Origin: Portulaca oleracea
Lineage: Eukaryota; Streptophyta; Magnoliopsida; Caryophyllales; Portulacaceae
Direction: 5' to 3'
Length of the DNA stretch: 64,000 nucleotides
Assembly: GCA_029582165.1 (NCBI GenBank)
Contig: CM055877.1
Location: 5,571,855 to 5,635,854, forward strand
Positions 49,273-60,076 of the stretch are shown here, one piece after another. The notes under the pieces are model-generated. The model was not told where the DNA came from. It did not search any database and saw only the letters and a list, made by a program, of their open reading frames with translations. Both the position numbers and the translations under genes were made by a program. Position 1 is the first letter of the stretch, and each line of letters opens with the position of its first letter.

Positions 49273-50484
49273 ATGGATGATCACGATGATTTCGATAGAG
49301 AGGAATCAAGCCCCCGGAGTAGCCCTCACATTCGGGCTCTCGAGAACCGACTCACCACCGCCTTCAACAATCGGTTCTCCACCCTCGAGCGCAACATGGA
49401 AGCACTTATGGCACGGTTTGACAACCTCGCCCTAGAGCGTCAGGCTCCACCACAAGTTGAACCTCGAAGGCGTGCACCTAGCCCTGCCCGTCCTCCTCCA
49501 AACTTTGAGTCGAGCGACGATGCTAGAGGCTCTCCTCGACGTCGAATTCGTCGGAACGTGCATGATCAACCCCCTCGTGACGATTTCCAGGACGTTAAGA
49601 TTGACATCCCCGAATTCAATGGTTCCACTGACCCAGATGACTACATCGAATGGATCCAATTGATGGATAGGATCTTCGAGACCAAGGAGTATGATGATGG
49701 AAAGGCTTACAAAATCGCGAGCTTGAAACTCACTAAGGCCGCTTCGCTTTGGTTTGAGAATATGAAGGTGCAACGGGTTCGTGAAGGAAAGACGAGGATT
49801 TCTACTTGGACACGGCTTAAGCAAGTGATGAATCACCGCTTCTTGCCAAACACCTACCGGCATGATGTTCTGAAGAAGGCGTATGCTCTTACCCAAGGCA
49901 AACGAACCGTCGGAGAGTACATTTCGAAATTCGAGCAACTTCTTATCAAAAGTGGCCTCCAGGAGCCGGAAGATCAAACCATGATGCGATTTTTGAATGG
50001 CTTGAACTCCACAATCGCTAAAAGGGTTGAGATCCAACCATACTATTCCATGGATGAATTGTGTAGTTTGGCTCTCCGAGTTGAGCGAAGAAGAATGGAA
50101 AGGTCCAACACCAAACCCTTGTCTAGACCCGTCTACTCACCATCTAGCCGACCTCCTCCGGAGTCAAACACTCCAAGGTCTAGCGAGACACCCATGTCCA
50201 CACCAACACCAAGAATTGACAAAGGAAAAGGACTTGCTACGGAGACTCCAACGGAACCTCCTCGACGAACGGAAGGCCGGAAGTGCTTTAAGTGTCATGG
50301 TTATGGACACTTTCAAGCCGATTGTCCAAACCGTCGGACTTTGACACTCCAAGAGGTCCACGACATCGACGATGAGCTTCGAAAGGCACAAGAGGAATCC
50401 GAAGTGTTGGTTGAAGATGCGATACTAGTGATGATGAGGATGCCATTCCCTTACCCCCCGTGCGTGGAGGCGCACTTGTTGTGA
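49273..50484 (+). pseudogene. Retrotransposon gag (403 codons), frame lost before protease
   Basis: Structural capsid protein of the LTR element. A Ser/Pro/Arg-rich N-terminal part precedes the conserved retrotransposon gag domain (DVKIDIPEFNGSTDPDDYIE, AYKIASLKLTKAASLWFENM). A CCHC zinc knuckle (CFKCHGYGHFQADC) lies near residue 345. The start is the ATG at 49273; the open frame extends upstream only through non-ATG codons. Near 50420 the coding potential moves to another frame (the acidic DTSDDED segment leading into the protease), so the last 20 or so codons of this frame look like out-of-frame read-through after a one-base indel. Confidence 0.85.
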
Positions 50485-51300
50485 GGAGAGCTTTGCAAAC
50501 CCAAGAGGCTCTTCTCGACAAGGCCCAAAGGGAGATGTTATTCCAAACACGGTGCTTCGTAGGGGGGAAAGTGTGCACTCTTGTCATCGATGGAGGAAGT
50601 TGTACGAATGTCGCATCTACCACTATGGTCGAGAAGCTTGGCTTGCCTCTATTACGGCACCCTCGACCCTATTAACTCCATTGGCTCAACGATCACAACG
50701 GCATCAAGGTAACTAAGCAAGTCTTAGTAAATTTTTCTTTTGGATCTAACTATGACAAATCCCTTGTTTGTGATGTTGTCCCTATGAGCACTTGTCACAT
50801 TTTATTGGGTCGACCATGGCAATTTGACAAGAAAGCGGTGCACAATGGGTTGAACAACACTTATACATTCACCCATGAAGGCAAGAAAGTCAAGTTACTT
50901 CCCATTTCTCCCCAAGAAACCAAAACTTCCAAAACCGGGATGGGTAGTGAGTTGAGGAACCTTCTCATGATGAGTGAGACACGGGAAGAGCGTGCTCTTG
51001 GCAAGGATGAACTACCTCTTGCTTTGTCTTTGCCTTGTAGCGAGCCTTGTGAGATTGAGAGTTCCCAAGCACCACATGTATTTCCCCTACCTCCCCTTAA
51101 CCCTTCACCTCCACAAAACAAGCCTCCTTCTACATTCTTGCATATGGACGATGGATACATCGTGGGGTTCGATGCTTGTTGGGCGCCTCGTGTGAATGAT
51201 AATTGCGATCGGGATGTTCGGGGTTCAATGGAGCCAAATTATGGAGAGGGCCTCGATTTTAGCTCCCAAGAGTTGAGGGCAACTCTTTTTCAAGAAGGGG
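50420..51300 (+). pseudogene. Retrotransposon aspartic protease, broken
   Basis: This frame contains a retropepsin-like active-site motif (LVIDGGSCTNVAS) near 50583, then an in-frame TAA at 50673-50675, then continues in the same frame with HILLGRPWQFDKKAVHNG and a KLLPISPQE segment. The following sequence, up to the polypurine tract, has the spacer character normally found before reverse transcriptase, but the polymerase domains are absent. The stop and the upstream frameshift mean the element cannot make a gag-protease fusion as it stands. Confidence 0.8.
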
Positions 51301-51304
51301 AGTA
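51292..51304 (+). promoter_or_regulatory. Polypurine tract
   Basis: AAGAAGGGGAGTA lies directly before the 3' LTR start TGGAGCG, the position of the plus-strand primer. Confidence 0.75.
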
Positions 51305-53033
51305 TGGAGCGTATCGGGATGGGGCCCGAGCCTCGAAATCACTGGTCTCCAAGCCTTCCCGCACCCCCTCCACGAAACACAATGAAAATAGCTCCGAGGA
51401 TGGGTGTGGAGTCCATTTCAAGGTGGACCCGGGACCTTGGAGGCGTATTCGGGTCATCACCGGGTGTGGTATCCACTTCAAGTGGGACCCCAGACCATGG
51501 GAGTGGAGCTACAGGTCCTCATCGAGACCTACTTCGGGCCTTTAAAAGGGTTCGGAGTCATTTGGAAAGAATAAGCGGAAAAGGGTCAACGTGGGTTGTT
51601 GGAATCGACGCGCCTTCACGCTTTGGGTCATAACTCCTTCAATTTAACTCCGATGGGTCTCAAATTTTGGGAGATTAAAGTACACACCAAGAGCTTTCCA
51701 TTGATATCTTACGGGCCTAAAACAAAGTTCGGATGAATAAGTTATGCGCGTTTGAAGTCGGAAGAAAAACTGCCCAACCGTCGCACCCGCGAACATACAG
51801 GTCGCACCCGCGACCTCCTGATCCCGAAGGATACCGTACCTACGGTCTCGAGGACCGTACCTACGGTCTCTCAAAGCTTGAAATCGCTCGATGGATTTCG
51901 CCAGGTCGCGCCCGCGACCCCCTAGCGTTGCGCCCGCGACCCCCTAGCGTCGCGCCCGCGACCTCCCCTGTTCTCAGGGGCGGAGCCAGAATATTTTATT
52001 GGGATGGGCCGTGGGCCACAATATGAAAATTTTTATATCAAATATTTTGTACATAAATTACAATATAAAAAGGGAAATATTAACTTATTATTATGGCATC
52101 AAAACAAACAAATTACTCTTATTAATAAATATTATGAGACTAGTTCATACAATTGACATTATTTTTAAGAGAACATTTATTCATTTATTGTTAGATAAGA
52201 TGATGATTATAATTATATTTCATTACTTTATAAAATATGTGAGAAAATATAAAACCTTTTTTAAAAAATAATTAAAATCTAGAGGAGAACATTGTTATTG
52301 AATATTTGTAAAAGTATAGAGAAACATATACATGATTAAAAATAAAAGTACTAAATGAATTAGAAAAGCAGAAATAATTTGGTAAAAAAAATATAGAAAC
52401 AAAAAAAATAAAAAGAAGACACATAAAGAGGGGCATGGCTTGGTGTACAAAAAGGGTAACAAATAACAACATGCTTGTGAAAGGATTTGAACCTGGGACC
52501 AAAAGGACAACAAACGACTACTTACGCAAGAACACCACGCCACTAAGACACAGAGATTTTCATGTTTAACTTGCACAACAGTTAATACAAATATAAACCA
52601 TAGCCTGGGCCATGGCCCCCCTAAACCCCCCCTTTAATCCGCCCCTGCCTGTTCTGCGCGTGTTTTCCCGGCTTGAAACGCTGAGTTTTGGTTTATTTCT
52701 TTTAGTATAAATACTTTGTTTTAGCCTCTTTTTTTTGATAGCTTTCGATGATTATGAACATGCTTATGCATTGGTTAGGGTTTCCCTAAGTTTTCTCTCA
52801 AAATCTAGATTACTTTATCCAATCTTTTGGTGGTGTTTCTAGTCATTCCTTTATTGATCATTTGGTGGATTATTCCTTTATGATGGTCATGGTGGGGTGT
52901 TAGGCTTTGGTGGTGGATTCTCCGTTATCCAAGGTCATATCCAATCCCTGTGGTGTTCAAGTTTAATTCGATTGTTGCATCAAGACTACAACTCAAGCTA
53001 ATTTCATCAATCTTCCTACCGCGCTACGCTCCA
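51305..53033 (+). repeat. 3' LTR (interrupted by a hAT element)
   Basis: Without the hAT element and its duplication the LTR is about 1050 bp. Compared with the 5' LTR it has an extra copy of a GGGTGTGG-TATCCACTTCAAG unit (about 51464-51520) and extra CGCGCCCGCGACCCCCTAGC units (about 51905-51965). Confidence 0.85.
51975..52647. mobile_element. hAT-like element, 673 bp, in the 3' LTR
   Basis: Perfect inverted ends CAGGGGCGGA and TCCGCCCCTG are flanked by exact 8-bp duplications CCTGTTCT (51967-51974 and 52648-52655). The 5' LTR has the empty site (CCCCTGTTCTGCGCG near 48535). AT-rich interior with no transposase. Related termini are at 46588-47004. Confidence 0.92.
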
Positions 53034-53098
53034 CTAAGGGAATAAGGAGTTTAGAACCAACCTTGCCAAATTATGTATATTTGCACTTAATTCTTTTA

Positions 53099-53310
53099 GA
53101 GAGTGTTTGATTAGAAAATTTTCTCGAGAAAGTTAGTCAACTTTTCCAAGTTAATAGACATTTCCATGATTGATTCTCCTTAAGGGAGTATTTGGATGGG
53201 GAAGTTTCCTAGGAAAGTTTATCAACTTTTTAGTTGTAAAATAAGGATGAAGAAATTTTTAAGTGGGGCTCAATATTTTCCCATGGTTGATGGGAAACAT
53301 TTTCCCATTA
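53099..53310. mobile_element. GTTTGG-type MITE fragments
   Basis: Two adjacent pieces (from about 53099 and 53185) carry GAGTGTTTG or GAGTATTTGG starts followed by GGAAAATTTTC-like repeats, as in the ACS intron 1 element. They are truncated or rearranged and no target duplication is visible. Confidence 0.45.
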
Positions 53311-53314
53311 GAGG

Positions 53315-53665
53315 CGTTGAAAAAGAACGCCATCGAAATGGCGACAGTGGTCGCTCAAACCATTACTCTGAATCTGGTAGTAGGGGATGTTATAATCGGG
53401 ACGATGACCAACATAGCTTTGATCAAGCTTCCACATATCCTACAAGAATTCCTAGCTTTCTGAGGTCTCCACATGATAGAGAGAGGAATGATCCTTTGGA
53501 TTTTGAAGATTCATTGGCTTACTATTTATATAGTTCCTACTCTTATGATCCTAATAGAAGATTCTCTGAGTGTAGTAACAGCTCCAGTGCCAATAGGGAT
53601 GACTACTGATATTATTCTTCAAGAAAAGAGATAGAGGTGATCTACACCGCCACCGGAGTGGAAGG
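53315..53665 (+). pseudogene. Arg/Ser/Tyr-rich gene fragment, copy in unit 2
   Basis: Open frames here encode a hydrophilic stretch with CYNRDDDQHSFDQAS, SPHDRERNDP, YLYSSYSYDPNRRFSECSNS and SANRDDY. The style is that of RS-type RNA-binding or splicing-related proteins, but no folded domain is visible and I cannot name the parent gene. It ends a few bases before a CACTA terminus at 53671. A second copy is at 62665-62951. A TGA after DDY and frame changes suggest it is not a working gene. It may be a host fragment captured or flanked by the transposon. Confidence 0.5.
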
Positions 53666-53670
53666 TGAAT

Positions 53671-53945
53671 CACTACAACAAAATGTGGCTTTAGCAACAC
53701 ACCAAAAATGTTACTAGAGACTCAAATAGTGTTACCTTAAGTCTATGGCAACATTTTCCCAAGTGTTACATTAGATGTGTGTTGCTATTGGTTATTGTAG
53801 CACTTTTTAGGCTATTGCAACGCTTGAAAAAAAATGTTGCTATAGGTATTTAGGCTGTTGCAAGGCTTGCAAAAAAATGTTACCTTAGGCATTGGGCTAT
53901 TGGAACACACAAACAAAAATGTTGCTTTAGGTATTACCAAAGATA
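53671..53945. mobile_element. CACTA (EnSpm-type) terminal fragment
   Basis: Starts CACTACAACAAAATG, the EnSpm/CACTA terminal motif, followed by subterminal repeats of TTGC(T/A)ATAGG or AATGTT(A/G)C type in both orientations, typical of this superfamily. The opposite end was not found. A diverged copy (TACTACAACAAAATGCGGC) starts at about 62957 in unit 3. Confidence 0.6.
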
Positions 53946-54885
53946 ACTAGATCATCACTTTGAATCCAACTGCACAATTTGTACAGGGTAATGGTAGGGC
54001 GTAGTGGCACAGCCTGATTTTGTGTAATGTTGTGCCATTTTATTGTTGTATTCATGTTGTGAGCAATGCGTCCTCTTGCATTTTAGTGCGGATATCCAAT
54101 TTTTTTTTTCAAAAAAAAAGAAACTCTAGTTGAACTCCAAGTTGGGACATCAAATCACTGATTAAAACACATAAATTTATTAAAATGGTAAGTAAAAATA
54201 TAGAATATATTTGTCTCTAGATAATTAACCGATATATTCACCAAAATAAAAAGCAAGTATCGACTCCTAGCTTTCATAAGACTAAGGATAACTAGGAGTA
54301 AGTATTAACTTTTTTTGAAAAAGCAAGAGCTTTTTTTGGGGAAGAATGTAACCACTTGTTATTCGTCAAATATATACAGATAAAGGACATGTGAGTTTGC
54401 GGAACAGATTTTTGTAAAAAGTCATTTATTTGATGGTATTAACCTTTAGTTCTACCCCATTGCCAACTAAATCTTTGAAAGGCTGGAACAATCAAATTTT
54501 TTTATTAGATCAGGCTTAGAGCTCAAATATTAATTAGAGTGACAATTTGACATCATGATTGATTATGCCTTAACCACATAGTTCTTTACATAGTTATACT
54601 TTATATATATCTGTTTAGGAACATTGATAACTAATGATAAACATAAATCACCTCTGATTTGATACGCAAAATAAATGGACAGAATCTTTTAGATTTTGAT
54701 GCTATCTAAATCATGAAGATTTAGTTTTGCTAATAATTAACTTTCGACAAAAAGTTGCAATAAAAGTGACAGGACACTTCACTATATATATGAGCAACAA
54801 AATTTTTTATGAAATTCAATCCACCCCTCTTATATCTCCGTGAAAAAAATAATAGGCTAACGGTTGTCTTTGATTCAACTACAAC
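53946..54885. other. Spacer upstream of peptide gene B
   Basis: AT-rich. From about 54566 it is paralogous to 33905 onward in unit 1 and to 63840-64000 in unit 3. TATATATA at 54783-54790 is a likely core promoter for the peptide gene. No gene is present. Confidence 0.6.
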
Positions 54886-55221
54886 ATGGACATAAAAATG
54901 TCGTTTATATCTTTGCTTCTCGTTCTAATGATCCTTTTTTCTTGTGGTAACTACAAAATTCATTAATTTATTGATTGATTCACTAACTTTTCCGGTTGAT
55001 ATTTCATTTTTAGCGGATAATTAATGGAGTTGATTTTGTGTTGTTTTTCAATCCATTTAGGTACTACTTATTCAAGAGATCTCAAAACAAATGAGATTGA
55101 ACCTCAAGGAGTAAGATGTTATGGTATCATACCTGAATGCACAATACGCGGTTGTATAGAATTTTGTGATGGAGATCCCAATGTTTATTGCAAACCTAAT
55201 ATCTGTTGTTGTATTACATAG
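54886..55221 (+). CDS. Small secreted cysteine-rich peptide, copy B
   Basis: Two exons, 54886-54946 and 55061-55221, exactly the lengths of copy A (61 and 161 nt), encode 73 aa. The signal peptide is MSFISLLLVLMILFSCG. All eight mature cysteines are in the same places (C-x6-C-x4-C-x3-C-x7-C-x4-CCC). It differs from copy A at 17 residues (six in the signal exon, eleven in the mature part) with only about two silent changes, counted by eye. The stretch GDPNVYCKPN is unchanged. It is convergent with the intact carboxypeptidase gene 472 bp away. No family or target is recognised; a defence-type or signalling peptide is possible. Confidence 0.82.
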
Positions 55222-55234
55222 TTAATTAAGTGAA

Positions 55235-55238
<4 letters not shown>

Positions 55239-55278
<40 letters not shown>

Positions 55279-55282
55279 TATA
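55239..55282. repeat. (TA)n microsatellite
   Basis: A TA run just after the stop of peptide gene B, absent from the same place after copy A. Confidence 0.85.
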
Positions 55283-55693
55283 ATTTCACAAAAAAGTTTA
55301 TGTAAAGAATATATCCTTAATAAACAAACACCCATTTATTTACCGTTCTGAACAATCATGTTTTAATTATACTTTTACTATTTCTTTTAAATAATAAATT
55401 ATACATAAAAGAATGTAAAACAAACTATTTGGCGATACTTGAACAACAATAGTACGGCATAGGGGATGGTGGGGAAGGGACACTCAATTTTTACTTTGAA
55501 TAAAAGTAAAGACCAACTATTTATATTAATGCTTGTATAAATTGCTAATGCATGTTTACTCCTGCCATTATAATTGTCATTAACACAACATAGATTGAAT
55601 ATAAAAGATAGAGATGTCTTCCATAAAAAAAAAAAAAAAAAAGGTAGAGATGTCAATTCATGCTTAGGAATACAATGAATAAGTTTTCCTATT

Positions 55694-58600
55694 CTACAAA
55701 ATTAGCAACAACACTACTATATGGATAACCAAGACAAGCCTCTGGGAAAAACTATTTCGTTGTGAACCATCTCGGACCAACTTTTCAAACTTCATTATCT
55801 CAAAACTTCGTTGGTTCTTTAACCAAGTTGGGTCATCCTTCTTCGCTGCAGCTAGGTCCAAGCAGTGAGAACCTACAATAAGAGGAATAACCATTAATTA
55901 AGATCACAAATGTAACAATTCAGGGGGAGGGGGGATGGTCATTAAGAATTTGAATTGAAAAGTAACTAAGGATATACCTAGTCTTGTTTTTGTGGCCACC
56001 AAAGTTTTGGATATGTCATCCAGGATCCTACATAACAACGTTTCTAGTTAAATTTGCAAACATCTTCCAAAAAAAAAAAAACTAAAGAGATGGAATTAAA
56101 TATGTATAATTACCCCGCACTACTGTAAGGATCCATCAAGCCGTTTGAAAAGATAATGTTGCTACCATCTTTGATATCCTGTAACATTTTACACAACAAA
56201 ATCAACTGCAAAGGAACTGAAACGAACTTATGATGAAAAAAAACTGAAATTAATTAATTAATGTTAAAATTTTTTTAAAAAAAAACTCATACCCGGCCTC
56301 CATAGTAGGTTTGAACCCAATTAGGATGAGGCCAAGTTTCATATCTTTCCCTACAGTCTTGCATATATTGGCTTCTGTTAGGGAAGATCTCTGGTGGAAG
56401 TATGACATTATGTCCTTTACACCCTCTGATATGGACAATCTCACTACATTCCTGCGTCTCAAATCCAATTTACCAATTTGTGATTCTGATGTGAAAATTA
56501 AAAACAAAACTGTATATATACCTGCCAATTCCAGGCTCTCAATGAGCCTGAACTGAGATCATCAAAGATGGAAGCACCATAAGCGGGTTGTAATTGGACA
56601 CAGGATCCGGTCGCCATGGTAAAGAGTGCCTGTGCTAATCCCTCAATGGTGTTCTTCTTCTTAAATGCAGTAACTATGGGAGAGCAAACATGATTTATCC
56701 AATAGTTGTATCTCCCATTGTACTGAGCAGCCAATGCAAACAATTCAACTAGCATCACTTTCAACTCGTATGTCGAGTTGAGGGGTCTGACAAATACATA
56801 CATATATAACATTGTATTACTCTTGAATGAAGGAAAAGGAAATAAGAATGAAAAACTTACACACAGACTAAAATTTGTTATACTTCAGATTATTGCCGAA
56901 GCCAAAAGACTACGTACACTTAAAGTATACATGACAATATTTTGGTATTGGACAATTTATTGACTTGCTCTTCACTATCAACCCAACACAAAAATGCACC
57001 TCTTTCTAATCTTCAAATCAAGCTTGCCTAAAAATACTTAAATATTTTTTACTGACACCATCTTTATCCTGACATCCTTTGTAAGAAATCAATGCCGTGA
57101 TGGTTCTCATTTAAGCTGTGAAATTGACAACAACAGAGAGATTTGAAAGAAAAAAAATAACTTATTAGGTGCTTAATTTAGTTATGAATGGATAAGTCGT
57201 GATCCAGAGTTCTTGAAAGTAGCTTCCATCTTGTTTACAAACATTTTACAAAGGGTGCACATACAAATAGGCTTGTTAGTTGTTACACGTATAACAACCA
57301 TACATGACACAAGTATGTCAATCATAGCAATAAGTAGGATAAAACTCAATCATGAATACATATGTTTATGCTATCAAAGGACAATTATTAATATTACATA
57401 GATGCTGCTATAACAACGCTAACTATAAATGCCACATTTTATGTCAGATTACTCTCAATCACTTATCACACTACCATAAACTATGCCGTCTTAATTTGTT
57501 GGTGTTGATTATGTTGATCCTGCATATATTTCATACTTGGAGAAACAAAAAACAAGATGAAGGAAGAGATGAAGTTGTACCTGCAAGTGTTGAAGATTTT
57601 GCTCAAACGAGCAAGACCGTCAGGGTGTAAACTAATGTCATCAATTAGGCTCCAAGACTGACGAATGATGTTCGCGCACTTTCGGTTCACTCGCTGAGAA
57701 ATTAAACATTAAAAACCAAAGCCAACCTTTATTGAGTTGTAACTAAATACATGACGTTATAATTAATGTACCGATTGAGTTGATGAATACTTACGTGATT
57801 AAAAGAAAGAACAAAATAGAAGAATTCACGTACATAATTTATGATAATTAATACTTTTTGCAATTCGAATGCATGTAAGGTGGATTTTTCTAACGTCTAA
57901 CCTCGTAGTCGTTGGTGATGATGGAGCAATAGTCACGCTCTGGGGGAATATCCTCAAAAAAGAGGATAGGGGCAGATGAAGCGAGGGCCCCAATTGCAAT
58001 GTGTGGATATTTGAGGCGGAACCATGCCGCCAACACTACAATATATGTTGCCATTATTGAGAAGCAAAAAGAATATAATAACCAAACACAAAATAGAAAA
58101 ATACAGAAAACAAAATCAAACTCCGAGTGAGTTTACTTACTCCCAGCGTAGGACCCTCCAATCACGATCACCGGCGAGTCATGAGCTGACAGATTTGCCT
58201 TGAGACTTAAAATAATCTCGGCGAAATCAATCAGGGCTTCCTCTGTGTTTAGGTAGCTCCTAACCGTGGGAGAAAAGAAAGCAGCATCGATTGATCCATA
58301 TGGAATTGATGCCCCATAGAATCGATGCTACGAAAAACAAAAAATAGAAAAAGAAGCCATTTAGATGTTTTCTTAATTAAAACGAAACTTGAAAAAAATA
58401 CCAAAAAAAAAAAAACTCAGATAGGTCTTCGAGCAACAAGCTACGATGGGTTGGGCAGCCCAAAAACAGGTCAAATTTGGGCCGAACTAGGGCTATGGGC
58501 CATATATAAACAACCCAATTTTGGGTTAGACGACTGGGTGTGGGCCAGCCCATAAATAGGTCAAGTTTGGGCCAGCCAAAATAGGTCAAGTTCAGGTCGA

Positions 58601-59646
58601 TGTTAGGCTGGGTTTGGGCGACCTATATACAGGTTAATTTCAAGATGGGCTTGGTTTTGGGCCAACCCATAAATGTGTCAAGTTCGGCCTAGCCTATGTT
58701 TGGGTCCGTCCATAAACATGTCAAGTTCGGGCCAGTCCATAAACATGTCAAGTTTAAGATTTGGGATTTGATTCAGTTGTAGTATTATTCTATACCTTCC
58801 TATTGCAACCGTTTGGAGGAAACAACTATTTTCACAACGTATTTCACATTTCACCAAACACTAGTTATGTATGTACTGAGAACAACTCAGTAAATAGTAA
58901 AAAACTTGTATTGCATAGATACTGCTAAATCTAAACTTATTAACTGGGGCCTTAATTGCTTGTATACTGGAGAGATCAGCAGCAACTATCAACTACATGA
59001 AATTGTGCAAATCACCCCCCCCCCCCCACAAAAAAAAAAAAGAAGAAAAAACCTTAGAAGTATCTAGAAAGCTATGGTGTAGTTTCCACAGAGTATAATC
59101 ATTCATTCTTTCATACATTCATTTAATGCAAAGAAAGATTAATGTATCCATGGCTTAGTTTCAAGCTTCAACTAGATGTATATGTATCTAAACTTAACTA
59201 AACATATACAAGGACACCTTCACTAAGAAAGTATGATGGATGAACACAAAATCATGGTGGGAACTCTAATTAACAAAAGCAAACCATGAATTCCTAGCTA
59301 GTTTAGAAATTTATATACATATGGAAAACATGATCAATTATACCTCAATGTAAAGGACGAGAGCTCGTAAGCGAGGAGCAGCCTGGTTGATAACTCCAAC
59401 GTTGCCAACAGAGGTACCAATTGGGGTCTCCCCTCCGAAGAAGACCAACATGGGCCCTTTGTTTTTGGGCCCGGCCCAATAGGTTTCGTCCACGAAAAAT
59501 CTTTGTTGGAAGGTTATTTTCTCGTATATTCCCCCAATGTCGAAATGTGTAAGTCTTTGGGTGTAGTACTGGGGCTCGGGATCACTTGAGGCCCCCACCA
59601 ACGTCCACAAGGACAAGACCAAGATGAAGAATATAGGAGTCATCAT
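55694..59646 (-). CDS. S28-family serine carboxypeptidase (Pro-X type), intact copy
   Basis: S28 enzymes remove C-terminal residues, typically after proline, and are secreted or vacuolar/lysosomal. Nine exons: 59344-59646, 58141-58327, 57902-58035, 57581-57693, 56522-56786, 56293-56451, 56114-56178, 55978-56027 and 55694-55872. All junctions are GT-AG and in phase, giving 484 aa. An N-terminal signal peptide ([16 protein letters not shown]) precedes [13 protein letters not shown] and [10 protein letters not shown]. The nucleophile Ser is near 160 in GGSYAG, Asp near 403 in NGLMDPYS, and His near 428 in GSHCLDL, with the family's 25-residue Asp-His spacing. The last 15 or so residues are hydrophobic ([14 protein letters not shown]), unusual for this family and suggesting a membrane or lipid anchor. 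The start is the first of two adjacent ATGs. The TATA-like CTATAAATACC lies 117 bp upstream. Confidence 0.93.
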
Positions 59647-59762
59647 ATATTTTCTGAGCAATGGAAATAATTAAGATGATTGATTGGGGTGGCAAAAATG
59701 GTTTAGGGTTTTGATTAGGGTTTAGAGTATTCAAGGTTGTGTTTGTGTATGTTGGGGGGGGG

Positions 59763-59774
59763 GGTATTTATAGA
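59763..59774 (-). promoter_or_regulatory. TATA box of the intact carboxypeptidase gene
   Basis: On the minus strand TCTATAAATACC, about 120 bp before the start codon, preceded by a run of C. The same sequence is kept upstream of the pseudogene copy (39643-39654). Confidence 0.6.
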
Positions 59775-59799
59775 GGGTGAAAGTAGATGGAGGTGGAGA

Positions 59800-60045
59800 A
59801 AGGAGAGAAATAGATCGAGAAGATAAATACGTAGATGAAAACATGCATGCATGTATGTACATTTATAATGGGATTAATACAAAATTTAAAGATTATTGCA
59901 TCTCCATTTCTGTCTCTGATCTCAAATAAAGCATTATGCCCCACTTTTTTCCAAATTGCTCCATTATTCATTTAATTACAAAGGAGATCGAAGGCTTAGG
60001 CCTTAAGCCTTTCCCCTTCTTCATTATTGACTTCTTAGTTCTTAC

Positions 60046-60076
<31 letters not shown>

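Larger units (their letters stand above)
47203..53033 (+). mobile_element. Gypsy-type LTR retrotransposon derivative (gag-protease only)
   Basis: The element begins TGGAGCG and ends CGCTCCA, flanked by TTAAG (47198-47202) and CTAAG (53034-53038), a one-mismatch 5-bp duplication. Paralogous unit 3 shows the uninterrupted site near 62045. LTRs are 47203-48921 and 51305-53033, each enlarged by another insertion. The internal part is only 2.4 kb, with a Met-type primer-binding site, gag, a broken protease and a polypurine tract. No reverse transcriptase, RNase H or integrase motif is present, so this is a deletion derivative, likely dependent on a relative for movement. Superfamily is judged from the gag/zinc-knuckle/protease type and is not proven without pol. 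Confidence 0.85.
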
